NCBI GenBank assembly: GCA_024362935.1
Contig: JANCRA010000006.1
Span: forward strand, 37,813,924 to 37,877,923
DNA: 64,000 bases
Origin: Setophaga petechia
Taxonomy: Eukaryota > Chordata > Aves > Passeriformes > Parulidae
Direction: 5' to 3'
In this document: piece after piece, positions 18,931 through 32,475 of the stretch
How positions within the stretch are numbered: the first letter of the stretch is position 1
Layout of the letters: each line of letters begins with the position of its first letter
The notes under the pieces: model-generated
The model's database searches: none
Seen by the model: only the letters and a program-made list of their open reading frames with translations
What the model was told of the DNA's origin: nothing
Made by a program: the position numbers and the translations under genes

Positions 18931-19681
18931 TGTTGTGGTGCGTGTGATTTGGTTTTGAAAGGTTTTCTTGGTTTGTTAAATCTTGTTCAGGGCGACCCCC
19001 TCCTTTTTCCCCCTCCCCTCCCCCTCTCTTTCCCCTATGAGCCTATTGTAGTTTACCTTACTGCTCCATTGGTGTCCGCCCCCTGTTGTCGTAGCCCTGT
19101 TGTCATAACCCTCTCTGGTCCATCAACTGTTCCCTCCCTCGTTGCCTCAGTAACCCCTGTCCATCACTCTCTTTCCCACACCCCATTTCTAGAACCTTCG
19201 GTTAGGGGATGAGAGTGATTGGAGCAGAGGAGGAAGTCCCCGCCCTGGTATGTTCTCACTGGTCCATGTTTAATGTCTGTAATCTGTGTTCTAGATTTTA
19301 TTGGCCGTTTGTATGTTCCCCCTCCCCTCGGGGCCCCCTTATCTGCCCCCCCCGAAGGGCAGTCGGGGGGCAGTTGCTTGCAGTCCCTATCCCACCTGCC
19401 GACCCTTCCCCTTCAATAAACCCAGTTTTTGCCTGCAAGTGACTGCCCTGCTTCGTCGTATCATTGCCTCGCTACTTCGTAGCTGCTCTGCGTCTCTCCT
19501 CTCACCTCTCCCGGGAACGCCTCTCCCTGCCAAGACGCAGGGAGGGTTCCTGGCAGCCTGCCACTTCCCCAGCTGTCTCGTCTGAGCTAGTGCTGCAGAA
19601 GGCAAGTGGCAGGCCCGAACAGGCTGTGGGCTGCGGAGACCTTGTGGACGCTAGCCGGAGCCAGACGCTCGCGCGGCCGCA
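18931..19681 (+). repeat. 3' LTR of provirus 1 (751 bp)
   Basis: Same length and, by eye and by translation of overlapping frames, the same sequence as the 5' LTR (constant offset 8805). Preceded directly by the polypurine tract and followed by the second copy of the target duplication. Confidence 0.95.
19415..19420 (+). terminator. Polyadenylation signal, 3' LTR
   Basis: aataaa at the position matching 10610. This copy would direct 3' processing of genomic and env transcripts, with cleavage probably 15-25 nt downstream near ctgcaagtg. Confidence 0.85.
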
Positions 19682-19687
19682 CAGTGC
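19682..19687 (+). repeat. Target-site duplication, right copy (cagtgc)
   Basis: Matches 10120-10125. Joining the flanks across one copy restores a standard satellite monomer. Confidence 0.95.
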
Positions 19688-19894
19688 TGTGTAGCAGTTA
19701 GCTTTTCAGTGCACTGCAGTAAGTGTTTCTTGTCACCTACATCTAAGCAAATAGCTTTATCACTCTGTCTAGCAAGGAGAAAACCTTCTTGCTCACTAAA
19801 CATTTCCTATCATGTTCTAGAAGTTGCACAGAGGGCTGCAGTGTGTTTTGCAGCAAGAAAAAGAAAGTTGTCTAAGACGCCTTCCTTTCAAGTA

Positions 19895-21896
19895 TTAATG
19901 TGAAGGGAAAGGCAAGAGAGTGGGAAAGTACTGTTTTCTATCACTTTGAGAGCTGCTAACACAATCCCAGTGCTGTGTACCAATTAACTTGTCACTGCAC
20001 TGCAGTAAGTGTTTCTTGTCACCTACATCTAAGCAAATAGCTTTTTCACTCTGTCTCGCAAGGAGAAAACCTTCCTGCTCACTAAACATCTCCTATCGTG
20101 TTCTAGAAGTTGCACAGAGGGCTGCAGTGTGTTCTGTAACAAGAAAAAGAAAGTTGTCTAAGACGCCTTCCTTTCAAGTATTAATGTGAAGGGAAAGGCA
20201 AGAGAGTGGGAAAGTACTGTTTTCTAGCACTTTGCAAGCTGCTAACACAATCGCAGTGCTGTGTAGCAATTAGCTTGTCAGTGCACGGCAGTAAGTGTTT
20301 CTTGATACCTACATCTGAGCAAATAGCTTTTTCACTTTGTCTCGCAAGGGGAAAACGTTGCTGCTCACTAAACAACTTCCATCGTGTTGTAGAAGTTGCA
20401 CAGAGGGCTGCAGTGTGTTTTGCAAAATATAAAACAAAGTTGTCTAAGACGCCTTCCTTTCAAGTATTAATGTGAAGGGAAAGGCAAGAGAGTGGGAAAG
20501 TACTGTTTTCTAGCACTTTGCAGGCTGCTAACACAATCGCAGTGCTGTGTAGCAGTTAGCTTTTCAGTGCACTGCAGTAAGAGTTTCTTGTCACCTACAT
20601 CTAAGCAAATAGCTTTATCACTCTGTCTAGCAAGGAGAAAACCTTCTTGCTCACTAAACATTTCCTATCGTGTTCTAGAAGTTGCACAGAGGGCTGCAGT
20701 GTGTTTTGCAGCAAGAAAAAAAAAATTGTCTAAGACGCCTTCCTTTCAAGTATTAATGTGAAGGGAAAGGCAAGAGAGTGGGAAAGTATTGTTTACTAGC
20801 ACTTTGAGAGCTGCTAACACAATCCCAGTGCTGTGTACCAATTAACTTGTCACTGCGCTGCAGTAAGGGTTTCTTGTCACCTGCATCTAAGCAAATAGCT
20901 TTTTCACTATGTTTCGCAAGGAGAAAACCTTCCGGCTCACTAAACATTTCCTATCGTGTTCTAGAAGTTGCACAGAGGGCTGCAGGGTGTTCTGTAACAA
21001 GAAAAAGAAAGTTGTCTAAGACGCCTTCCTTTCAAGTATTAATGTGAAGGGAAAGGCAAGAGAGTGGGAAAGTACTGTTTTCTAGCACTTTGCAGGCTGC
21101 TAACACAATCGCAGTCCTGTGTAACAGTTAGCTGTTCAGTGCACTGCAGTAAGTGTTTCTTGTCACCTACATCTAAGCAAATAGCTTTATCACTATATCT
21201 CGCAAGGAGAAAACCTTCTTGCTCACTAAACATCTCCTATCGTGTTCTAGAAGTTGCACAGAGGGCTGCAGTGTGTTCTGTAACAAGAAAAAGAAAGTTG
21301 TCTAAGACGCCTTCCTTTCAAGTATTAATGTGAAGGGAAAGGCAAGAGAGTGGGAAAGTACTGTTTTCTAGCACTTTGCAAGCTGCTAACACAATCGCAG
21401 TGCTGTGTAGCAATTAGCTTGTCAGTGCACGGCAGTAAGTGTTTCTTGATACCTACATCTGAGCAAATAGCTTTTTGACTTTGTCTCGCAAGGGGAAAAC
21501 GTTGCTGCTCACTAAACAACTTCCATCGTGTTGTAGAAGTTGCACAGAGGGCTGCAGTGTGTTTTGCAGCAAGAAAAAGAAAGTTGTCTAAGACGCCTTC
21601 CTTTCAAGTATTAATGTGAAGGGAAAGGCAAGAGAGTGGGAAAGTACTGTTTTCTAGCACTTTGCAAGCTGCTAACACAATCCCAGTGCTGTGTAGCAAT
21701 TAGCTGTTCAGTGCACTGCAGTAAGTGTTTCTTGTCACCTATATCTCAGCAAAAAGCTTTATCACGATGTCTCGCAAGGAGAAAACCTTCCTGCTCACTA
21801 AACATTTCCTATCGTGTTCTAGAAGTTGCACAGAGGGCTGCAGTGTGTTTTGCAGCAAGAAAAAGAAAGTTGTCTAAGACGCCTTCCTTTCAAGTA
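19895..21896 (+). repeat. Seven-monomer block (first of four close copies)
   Basis: A seven-monomer run with a distinctive order: gtaccaattaac type; gtgcacggcag with an aatataaaac linker; gcagtaagagt type with a run of nine A; a monomer with gtattgtttactagc and gcagtaagggt; cagtcctgtgtaacag type; ctttttgactttg type; tatctcagcaaaaag type. It recurs at 26184-28185, 30474-32475 and 39052-41053. Confidence 0.8.
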
Positions 21897-22752
21897 TTAA
21901 TGTGAAGGGAAAGGCAAGAGAGTGGGAAAGTACTGTTTTCTATCACTTTGAGAGCTGCTAACACAATCCCAGTGCTGTGTACCAATTAACTTGTCACTGC
22001 ACTGCAGTAAGTGTTTCTTGTCACCTACATCTAAGCAAATAGCTTTTTCACTATGTCTCCCAAGGAGAAAACCTTCCTGCTCACTAAACATCTCCTATCG
22101 TGTTGTAGAAGTTGCACAGAGGGCTGCAGTGTGTTTTGCAGCAAGAAAAAGAAAGTTGTTTAAGACGCCTTCCTTTCAAGTATTAATGTGAAGGGAAAGA
22201 CAAGAGAGTGGGAAAGTACTGTTTTCTAGGACTTTGCAAGCTGCTAACACAGTACTAGTGCTGTGTAGCAGTTAGCTGTTCAGTGCACTGCAGTAAGTGT
22301 TTCTTGTCACCTACATCTAAGCAAATAGCTTTTTCACTATGTCTCGCAAGGAGACACTTCCTGCTCACTAAACAACTTCCATCGTGTTGTAGATGTTGCA
22401 CAGAGGGCTTCAGAGTGTTCTCTAACAAGAAAAAGAAAGTTGTCTAAGACGCCTTCCTTTCAAGTATTAATGTGAATGGAAAGGCGAGAGAGTGGGAAAG
22501 TACTGCTTTCTAGCACTTTGCAGGCTGCTAACACAATTGCAGTGCTGTGTAGCAGTTAGCTTTTCAGTGCACTGCAGTAAGTGTTTCTTGTCACCTACAT
22601 CTAAGCAAATACCTTTATCACTCTGTCTAGCAAGGAGAAAACCTTCTTGCTCACTAAACATTTCCTATCATGTTCTAGAAGTTGCACAGAGGGCTGCAGT
22701 GTGTTTTGCAGCAAGAAAAAGAAAGTTGTCTAAGACGCCTTCCTTTCAAGTA

Positions 22753-25612
22753 TTAATGTGAAGGGAAAGGCAAGAGAGTGGGAAAGTACTGTTTTCTAGC
22801 ACTTTGAGAGCTGCTAACACAATCCCAGTGCTGTGTACCAATTAACTTGTCACTGCACTGCAGTAAGTGATTCTTGTCACCTACGTCTAAGCAAATAGCT
22901 TTTTCACTATGTCTCCCAAGGAGAAAACCTTCCTGCTCACTAAACATCTCCTATCGTGTTCTAGAAGTTGCACAGAGGGCTGCAGTGAGTTCTGTAACAA
23001 GAAAAAGAAAGTTGTCTAAGACGCCTTCCTTTCAAGTATTAATGTGAAGGGAAAGGCAAGAGAGTGGGAAAGTACTGTTTTCTAGCACTTTGCAAGCTGC
23101 TAACACAATCCCAGTGCTGTGTAGCAATTAGCTTGTCAGTGCACGGCAGTAAGTGTTTCTTGATACCTACATCTGAGCAAATAGCTTTTTCACTATGTCT
23201 CGCATGGGAAAAACGTTGCTGCTCACTAAACAACTTCCATCGTGTTGTAGAAGTTGCACAGAGGGCTGCAGTGTGTTTTGCAAAATATAAAAGAAAGTTG
23301 TCTAAGACGCCTTCCTTTCAAGTATTAATGTGAAGGGAAAGGCAAGAGAGTGGGAAAGTACTGTTTTCTAGCACTTTGCAAGCTGCTGACACAATCGCAG
23401 TTTTGTGTAGCAATTAGCTGTTCGGTGCACTACAGTAAGTGTTTCTTGCCACCTATATCTAAGCAAAAAGCTTTTTCAATATGTCTCGCAAGGAGAAAAC
23501 CTTCCTGCTCACTAAACATTTCCTATCGTGTTGTAGAAGTTGCACAGAGGGCTGCAGTGTGTTTTGCAGCAAGAAAAAGAAAGTTGTCTAAGATGCCTTC
23601 CTTTCAAGTATTAATGTGAAGGGAAAGACAAGAGAGTGGGAAAGTACTGTTTTCTAGCACTTTGCAAGCTGCTAACACAGTACTAGTGCTGTGTAGCAGT
23701 TAGCTGTTCAGTGCACTGCAGTAAGTGTTTCTTGTCACCTACATCTAAGCAAATAGCTTTTTCACTATGTCTCGCAAGGAGAAAACCTTCCTGCTCACTA
23801 AACAACTTCCATCGTGTTGTAGATGTTGCACAGAGGGCTTCAGAGTGTTCTCTAACAAGAAAAAGAAAGTTGTCTAAGACGCCTTCCTTTCAAGTATTAA
23901 TGTGAATGGAAAGGCGAGAGAGTGGGAAAGTACTGTTTTCTAGCACTTTGCAGGCTGCTAACGCAATTGCAGTGCTGTGTAGCAGTTAGCTTTTCAGTGC
24001 ACTGCAGTAAGTGTTTCTTGTCACCTACATCTAAGCAAATAGCTTTATCACTCTGTCTAGCAAGGAGAAAACCTTCTTGCTCACTAAACATTTCCTATCA
24101 TGTTCTAGAAGTTGCACAGAGGGCTGCAGTGTGTTTTGCAGCAAGAAAAAGAAAGTTGTCTAAGACGCCTTCCTTTGAAGTATTAATGTGAAGGGAAAGG
24201 CAAGAGAGTGGGAAAGTACTGTTTTCTAGCACTTTGAGAGCTGCTAACACAATCCCAGTGCTGTGTACCAATTAACTTGTCACTGCACTGCAGTAAGTGT
24301 TTCTTGTCACCTACATCTAAGCAAATAGCTTTTTCACTATTTCTCCCAAGGAGAAAACCTTCCTGCTCACTAAACATCTCCTATCGTGTTCTAGAAGTTG
24401 CACAGAGGGCTGCAGTGAGTTCTGTAACAAGAAAAAGAAAGTTGTCTAAGACGCCTTCCTTTCAAGTATTAATGTGTAGGGAAAGGCAAGAGAGTGGGAA
24501 AGTACTGTTTTCTAGCACTTTGCAAGCTGCTAACACAATCGCAGTGCTGTGTAGCAATTAGCTTGTCAGTGCAGGGCAGTAAGTTTTTCTTGATACCTAC
24601 ATCTGAGCAAATAGCTTTTTCACTATGTCTCGCATGGGGAAAACGTTGCTGCTCACTAAACAACTTCCATCGTGTTGTAGAAGTTTCACAGAGGGCTGCA
24701 GTGTGTTTTGCAAAATATAAAAGAATGTTGTCTAAGACGCCTTCCTTTCAAGTATTAATGTGAAGGGAAAGGCAAGAGAGTGGGAAAGTACTGTTTTCTA
24801 GCACTTTGCAAGCTGCTGACACAATCGCAGTTTTGTGGAGCAATTAGCTGTTCGGTGCACTGCAGTAAGTGTTTCTTGCCACCTATATCTAAGCAAAAAG
24901 CTTTTTCAATATGTCTCGCAAGGAGAAAACCTTCCTGCTCACTAAACATTTCCTATCGTGTTGTAGAAGTTGCACAGAGGGCTGCAGTGTGTTTTGCAGC
25001 AAGAAAAAGAAAGTTGTCTAAGACGCCTTCCTTTCAAGTATTAATGTGAAGGGAAAGGCAAGAGAGTGGGAAAGTACTGTTTTCTATCACTTTGAGAGCT
25101 GCTAACACAGTACTAGTGCTGTGTAGCAGTTAGCTGTTCAGTGCACTGCAGTAAGTGTTTCTTGTCACCTACATCTAAGCAAATAGCTTTTTCACTATGT
25201 CTCGCAAGGAGAAAACCTTCCTGCTCACTAAACAACTTCCAACGTGTTGTAGATGTTGCACAGAGGGCTTCAGAGTGTTCTCTAACAAGAAAAAGAAAGT
25301 TGTCTAAGACGCCTTCCTTTCAAGTATTAATGTGAATGGAAAGGCGAGAGAGTGGGAAAGTACTGTTTTCTAGCACTTTGCAGGCTGCTAACACAATTGC
25401 AGTGCTGTGTAGCAGTTAGCTTTTCAGTGCACTGCAGTAAGTGTTTCTTGTCACCTACATCTAAGCAAATAGCTTTATCACTCTGTCTAGCAAGGAGAAA
25501 ACCTTCTTGCTCACTAAACATTTCCTATCATGTTCTAGAAGTTGCACAGAGGGCTGCAGTGTGTTTTGCAGCAAGAAGAAGAAAGTTGTCTAAGACGCCT
25601 TCCTTTCAAGTA
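22753..25612 (+). repeat. Two adjacent five-monomer higher-order units
   Basis: 22753-24182 and 24183-25612 are tandem copies 1430 bp apart, with the same subtype order as 2040-3469. The second copy shares the tttgtggagc and tttttcttgat variants with 8903-10125, which makes it the best local stand-in for the pre-insertion allele of the provirus site. Confidence 0.85.
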
Positions 25613-26183
25613 TTAATGTGAAGGGAAAGGCAAGAGAGTGGGAAAGTACTGTTTTCTAGCACTTTGAGAGCTGCTAACACAATCCCAGTGCTGTGTACCA
25701 ATTAACTTGTCACTGCACTGCAGTAAGGGTTTCTTGTCACCTGCATCTAAGCAAATAGCTTTTTCACTATGTCTCGCATGGAGAAAACCTTCCGGCTCAC
25801 TAAACATTTCCTATTGTGTTCTAGAAGTTGCACAGAGGGCTGCAGGGTGTTCTGTAACAAGAAAAAAAAGTTGTCTAAGACGCCTTCCTTTCAAGTATTA
25901 ATGTGAAGGGAAAGGCAAGAGAGTGGGAAAGTACTGTTTTCTAGCACTTTGCAAGCTGCTAACACAATCCCAGTTTTGTGTAACAGTTAGCTGTTCAGTG
26001 CACTGCAGTAAGTGTTTCTTGTCACCTACATCTAAGCAAATAGCTTTTTCACTATATCTCGCAAGGAGAAAACCTTCCTGCTCACTAAACAACTTCCATC
26101 GTGTTGTAGATGTTGCAGAGAGGGCTGCAGAGTTTTTTGACACAAGAAAAAGAAAGTTGTCTAAGATGCCTTCCTTTCAAGTA

Positions 26184-28185
26184 TTAATGTGAAGGGAAAG
26201 GCAAGAGAGTGGGAAAGTACTGTTTTCTATCACTTTGAGAGCTGCTAACACAATCCCAGTGCTGTGTACCAATTAACTTGTCACTGCACTGCAGTAAGTG
26301 TTTCTTGTCACCTACATCTAAGCAAATAGCTTTTTCACTCTGTCTCGCAAGGAGAAAACCTTCCTGCTCACTAAACATCTCCTATCGTGTTCTAGAAGTT
26401 GCACAGAGGGCTGCAGTGTGTTCTGTAACAAGAAAAAGAAAGTTGTCTAAGACGCCTTCCTTTCAAGTATTAATGTGAAGGGAAAGGCAAGAGAGTGGGA
26501 AAGTACTCTTTTCTAGCACTTTGCAAGCTGCTAACACAATCCCAGTGCTGTGTAGCAATTAGCTTGTCAGTGCACGGCAGTAAGTGTTTCTTGATACCTA
26601 CATCTGAGCAAATAGCTTTTTCACTTTGTCTCGCAAGGGGAAAACGTTGCTGCTCACTAAACAACTTCCATCGTGTTGTAGAAGTTGCACAGAGGGCTGC
26701 AGTGTGTTTTGCAAAATATAAAACAAAGTTGTCTAAGACGCCTTCCTTTCAAGTATTAATGTGAAGGGAAAGGCAAGAGAGTGGGAAAGTACTGTTTTCT
26801 AGCACTTTGCAGGCTGCTAACACAATCGCAGTGCTGTGTAGCAGTTAGCTTTTCAGTGCACTGCAGTAAGAGTTTCTTGTCACCTACATCTAAGCAAATA
26901 GCTTTATCACTCTGTCTAGCAAGGAGAAAACCTTCTTGCTCACTAAACATTTCCTATCGTGTTCTAGAAGTTGCACAGAGGGCTGCAGTGTGTTTTGCAG
27001 CAAGAAAAAAAAAATTGTCTAAGACGCCTTCCTTTCAAGTATTAATGTGAAGGGAAAGGCAAGAGAGTGGGAAAGTATTGTTTACTAGCACTTTGAGAGC
27101 TGCTAACACAATCCCAGTGCTGTGTACCAATTAACTTGTCACTGCGCTGCAGTAAGGGTTTCTTGTCACCTGCATCTAAGCAAATAGCTTTTTCACTATG
27201 TTTCGCAAGGAGAAAACCTTCCGGCTCACTAAACATTTCCTATCGTGTTCTAGAAGTTGCACAGAGGGCTGCAGGGTGTTCTGTAACAAGAAAAAGAAAG
27301 TTGTCTAAGACGCCTTCCTTTCAAGTATTAATGTGAAGGGAAAGGCAAGAGAGTGGGAAAGTACTGTTTTCTAGCACTTTGCAGGCTGCTAACACAATCG
27401 CAGTCCTGTGTAACAGTTAGCTGTTCAGTGCACTGCAGTAAGTGTTTCTTGTCACCTACATCTAAGCAAATAGCTTTATCACTATATCTCGCAAGGAGAA
27501 AACCTTCTTGCTCACTAAACATCTCCTATCGTGTTCTAGGAGTTGCACAGAGGGCTGCAGTGTGTTCTGTAACAAGAAAAAGAAAGTTGTCTAAGACGCC
27601 TTCCTTTCAAGTATTAATGTGAAGGGAAAGGCAAGAGAGTGGGAAAGTACTGTTTTCTAGCACTTGGCAAGCTGCTAACACAATCGCAGTGCTGTGTAGC
27701 AATTAGCTTGTCAGTGCACGGCAGTAAGTGTTTCTTGATACCTACATCTGAGCAAATAGCTTTTTGACTTTGTCTCGCAAGGGGAAAACGTTGCTGCTCA
27801 CTAAACAACTTCCATCGTGTTGTAGAAGTTGCACAGAGGGCTGCAGTGTGTTTTGCAGCAAGAAAAAGAAAGTTGTCTAAGACGCCTTCCTTTCAAGTAT
27901 TAATGTGAAGGGAAAGGCAAGAGAGTGGGAAAGTACTGTTTTCTAGCACTTTGCAAGCTGCTAACACAATCCCAGTGCTGTGTAGCAATTAGCTGTTCAG
28001 TGCACTGCAGTAAGTGTTTCTTGTCACCTATATCTCAGCAAAAAGCTTTATCACGATGTCTCGCAAGGAGAAAACCTTCCTGCTCACTAAACATTTCCTA
28101 TCGTGTTCTAGAAGTTGCACAGAGGGCTGCAGTGTGTTTTGCAGCAAGGAAAAGAAAGTTGTCTAAGACGCCTTCCTTTCAAGTA
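26184..28185 (+). repeat. Seven-monomer block, second copy
   Basis: Matches 19895-21896 monomer by monomer at a constant offset of 6289 bp. That is 22 monomers minus 3 bp, which accounts for small deletions between the copies. Confidence 0.8.
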
Positions 28186-30473
28186 TTAATGTGAAGGGAA
28201 AGGCAAGAGAGTGGGAAAGTACTGTTTTCTATCACTTTGAGAGCTGCTAACACAATCCCAGTGCTGTGTACCAATTAACTTGTCACTGCACTGCAGTAAG
28301 TGTTTCTTGTCACCTACATCTAAGCAAATAGCTTTTTCACTATGTCTCGCAAGGAGAAAACCTTCCTGCTCACTAAACATCTCCTATCGTGTTCTAGAAG
28401 TTGCACAGAGGGCTGCAGTGAGTTCTGTAACAAGAAAAAGAAAGTTGTCTAAGACGCCTTCCTTTCAAGTATTAATGTGTAGGGAAAGGCAAGAGAGTGG
28501 GAAAGTACTGTTTTCTAGCACTTTGCAAGCTGCTAACACAATCCCAGTGCTGTGTAGCAATTAGCTTGTCAGTGCACGGCAGTAAGTGTTTCTTGATACC
28601 TACATCTGAGCAAATAGCTTTTTCACTTTGTCTCGCAAGGGGAAAACGTTGCTGATCACTAAACAACTTCCATCGTGTTGTAGAAGTTGCACAGAGGGCT
28701 GCAGTGTGTTTTGCAAAATATAAAACAAAGTTGTCTAAGACGCCTTCCTTTCAAGTATTAATGTGAAGGGAAAGGCAAGAGAGTGGGAAAGTACTGTTTT
28801 CTAGCACTTTGCAGGCTGCTAACACAATCGCAGTGCTGTGTAGCAGTTAGCTTTTCGGTGCACTGCAGTAAGAGTTTCTTGTCACCTACATCTAAGCAAA
28901 TAGCTTTATCACTCTGTCTAGCAAGGAGAAAACCTTCTTGCTCACTAAACATTTCCTATCGTGTTCTAGAAGTTGCACAGAGGGCTGCAGTGTGTTTTGC
29001 AGCAAGAAAAAGAAAGTTGTCTAAGACGCCTTCCTTTCAAGTATTAATGTGAAGGGAAAGGCAAGAGAGTGGGAAAGTATTGTTTACTAGCACTTTGAGA
29101 GCTGCTAACACAATCCCAGTGCTGTGTACCAATTAACTTGTCACTGCGCTGCAGTAAGGGTTTCTTGTCACCTGCATCTAAGCAAATAGCTTTTTCACTA
29201 TGTTTCGCAAGGAGAAAACCTTCCGGCTCACTAAACATTTCCTATCGTGTTCTAGAAGTTGCACAGAGGGCTGCAGGGTGTTCTGTAACAAGAAAAAGAA
29301 AGTTGTCTAAGACGCCTTCCTTTCAAGTATTAATGTGAAGGGAAAGGCAAGAGAGTGGGAAAGTACTGTTTTCTAGCACTTTGCAGGCTGCTAACACAAT
29401 CGCAGTCCTGTGTAACAGTTAGCTGTTCAGTGCACTGCAGTAAGTGTTTCTTGTCACCTACATCTAAGCAAATAGCTTTTTCACTATATCTCGCAAGGAG
29501 AAAACCTTCTTGCTCACTAAACATCTCCTATCGTGTTCTAGGAGTTGCACAGAGGGCTGCAGTGTGTTCTGTAACAAGAAAAAGAAAGTTGTCTAAGACG
29601 CCTTCCTTTCAAGTATTAATGTGAAGGGAAAGGCAAGAGAGTGGGAAAGTACTGTTTTCTAGCACTTTGCAAGCTCCTAACACAATCCCAGTTCTGTGTA
29701 GCAATTAGCTGTTCAGTCCACTGCAGTAAGTGTTTCTTGTCACCTACATCTAAGCAAATAGCTTTTTCACTATGTCTCGCAAGGGGAAAACGTTGCTGCT
29801 CACTAAACAACTTCCATCGTGTTATAGAAGTTGCACAGAGGGCTGCAGAGTGTTTTGCAGCAAGAAAAAGAAAGTTGTCTAAGACGCCTTCCTTTCAAGT
29901 ATTAATGTGTAGGGAAAGGCAAGAGAGTGGGGAAGTACTGTTTTCTAGCACTTTGCAAGCTGCTAACACAATCGCAGTGCTGTGTAGCAATTAGCTTGTC
30001 AGTGCACGGCAGTAAGTTTTTCTTGATACCTACATCTGAGCAAATAGCTTTTTCACTATGTCTCCCATGGGGAAAACGTTGCTGCTCACTAAACAACTTC
30101 CATCGTGTTGTAGAAGTTGCACAGAGGGCTGCAGTGTGTTTTGCAAAATATAAAAGAAAGTTGTCTAAGACGCCTTCCTTTCAAGTATTAATGTGAAGGG
30201 AAAGGCAAGAGAGTGGGAAAGTACTGTTTTCTAGCACTTTCCAAGCTGCTGACACAATCGCAGTTTTGTGTAGCAATTAGCTGTTCGGTGCACTGCAGTA
30301 AGTGTTTCTTGCCACCTATATCTAAGCAAAAAGCTTTTTCAATATGTCTCGCAAGGAGAAAACCTTCCTGCTCACTAAACAACTTCCATCGTGTTGTAGA
30401 TATTGCAGAGAGGGCTGCAGAGTTTTTTGACACAAGAAAAAGAAAGTTGTCTAAGATGCCTTCCTTTCAAGTA

Positions 30474-32475
30474 TTAATGTGAAGGGAAAGGCAAGAGAGT
30501 GGGAAAGTACTGTTTTCTATCACTTTGAGAGCTGCTAACACAATCCCAGTGCTGTGTACCAATTAACTTGTCACTGCACTGCAGTAAGTGTTTCTTGTCA
30601 CCTACATCTAAGCAAATAGCTTTTTCACTATGTCTCCCAAGGAGAAAACCTTCCTGCTCACTAAACATCTCCTATCGTGTTCTAGAAGTTGCACAGAGGG
30701 CTGCAGTGTGTTCTGTAACAAGAAAAAGAAAGTTGTCTAAGACGCCTTCCTTTCAAGTATTAATGTGAAGGGAAAGGCAAGAGAGTGGGAAAGTACTGTT
30801 TTCTAGCACTTTGCAAGCTGCTAACACAATCGCAGTGCTGTGTAGCAATTAGCTTGTCAGTGCACGGCAGTAAGTGTTTCTTGATACCTACATCTGAGCA
30901 AATAGCTTTTTCACTTTGTCTCGCAAGGGGAAAACGTTGCTGCTCACTAAACAACTTCCATCGTGTTGTAGAAGTTGCACAGAGGGCTGCAGTGTGTTTT
31001 GCAAAATATAAAACAAAGTTGTCTAAGACGCCTTCCTTTCAAGTATTAATGTGAAGGGAAAGGCAAGAGAGTGGGAAAGTACTGTTTTCTAGCACTTTGC
31101 AGGCTGCTAACACAATCGCAGTTCTGTGTAGCAGTTAGCTTTTCAGTGCACTGCAGTAAGAGTTTCTTGTCACCTACATCTAAGCAAATAGCTTTATCAC
31201 TCTGTCTAGCAAGGAGAAAACCTTCTTGCTCACTAAACATTTCCTATCGTGTCCTAGCAGTTGCACAGAGGGCTGCAGTGTGTTTTGCAGCAAGAAAAAA
31301 AAAATTGTCTAAGACGCCTTCCTTTCAAGTATTAATGTGAAGGGAAAGGCAAGAGAGTGGGAAAGTATTGTTTACTAGCACTTTGAGAGCTGCTAACACA
31401 ATCCCAGTGCTGTGTACCAATTAACTTGTCACTGCGCTGCAGTAAGGGTTTCTTGTCACCTGCATCTAAGCAAATAGCTTTTTCACTATGTTTCGCAAGG
31501 AGAAAACCTTCCGGCTCACTAAACATTTCCTATCGTGTTCTAGAAGTTGCACAGAGGGCTGCAGGGTGTTCTGTAACAAGAAAAAGAAAGTTGTCTAAGA
31601 CGCCTTCCTTTCAAGTATTAATGTGAAGGGAAAGGCAAGAGAGTGGGAAAGTACTGTTTTCTAGCACTTTGCAGGCTGCTAACACAATCGCAGTCCTGTG
31701 TAACAGTTAGCTGTTCAGTGCACTGCAGTAAGTGTTTCTTGTCACCTACATCTAAGCAAATAGCTTTATCACTATATCTCGCAAGGAGAAAACCTTCTTC
31801 CTCACTAAACATCTCCTATCGTGTTCTAGGAGTTGCACAGAGGGCTGCAGTGTGTTCTGTAACAAGAAAAAGAAAGTTGTCTAAGACGCCTTCCTTTCAA
31901 GTATTAATGTGAAGGGAAAGGCAAGAGAGTGGGAAAGTACTGTTTTCTAGCACTTTGCAAGCTGCTAACACAATCGCAGTGCTGTGTAGCAATTAGCTTG
32001 TCAGTGCACGGCAGTAAGTGTTTCTTGATACCTACATCTGAGCAAATAGCTTTTTGACTTTGTCTCGCAAGGGGAAAACGTTGCTGCTCACTAAACAACT
32101 TCCATCGTGTTGTAGAAGTTGCACAGAGGGCTGCAGTGTGTTTTGCAGCAAGAAAAAGAAAGTTGTCTAAGACGCCTTCCTTTCAAGTATTAATGTGAAG
32201 GGAAAGGCAAGAGAGTGGGAAAGTACTGTTTTCTAGCACTTTGCAAGCTGCTAACACAATCCCAGTGCTGTGTAGCAATTAGCTGTTCAGTGCACTGCAG
32301 TAAGTGTTTCTTGTCACCTATATCTCAGCAAAAAGCTTTATCACGATGTCTCGCAAGGAGAAAACCTTCCTGCTCACTAAACATTTCCTATCTTGTTCTA
32401 GAAGTTGCACAGAGGGCTGCAGTGTGTTTTGCAGCAAGAAAAAGAAAGTTGTCTAAGACGCCTTCCTTTCAAGTA
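30474..32475 (+). repeat. Seven-monomer block, third copy
   Basis: Offset of exactly 4290 bp (15 monomers) from 26184. It carries the private change gtcctagcagttg near 31252; the copy at 39052 has gtcctagaagttg, so the first difference of that pair (gtcct) is shared. Confidence 0.8.

Larger units (their letters stand above)
10126..19681 (+). mobile_element. Full-length class II endogenous retrovirus (beta-like gag-pro-pol, alpha-type env)
   Basis: A 9556-bp provirus: 5' LTR, lysine-tRNA-type primer site, 500-nt leader, gag, pro-pol, env, polypurine tract, 3' LTR, with a 6-bp target duplication. LTR ends are TG and CA. Both LTRs are 751 bp, and I found no difference between them. All three coding frames are open with their key catalytic motifs present. 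It sits in sense with the satellite numbering and splits one monomer. The protease, reverse transcriptase and integrase motifs place it with class II retroviruses. The Env transmembrane subunit resembles alpharetroviral Env, as in recombinant lineages. Matching LTRs and open frames imply a recent germline insertion; whether it is functional cannot be judged from sequence alone. Confidence 0.97.
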
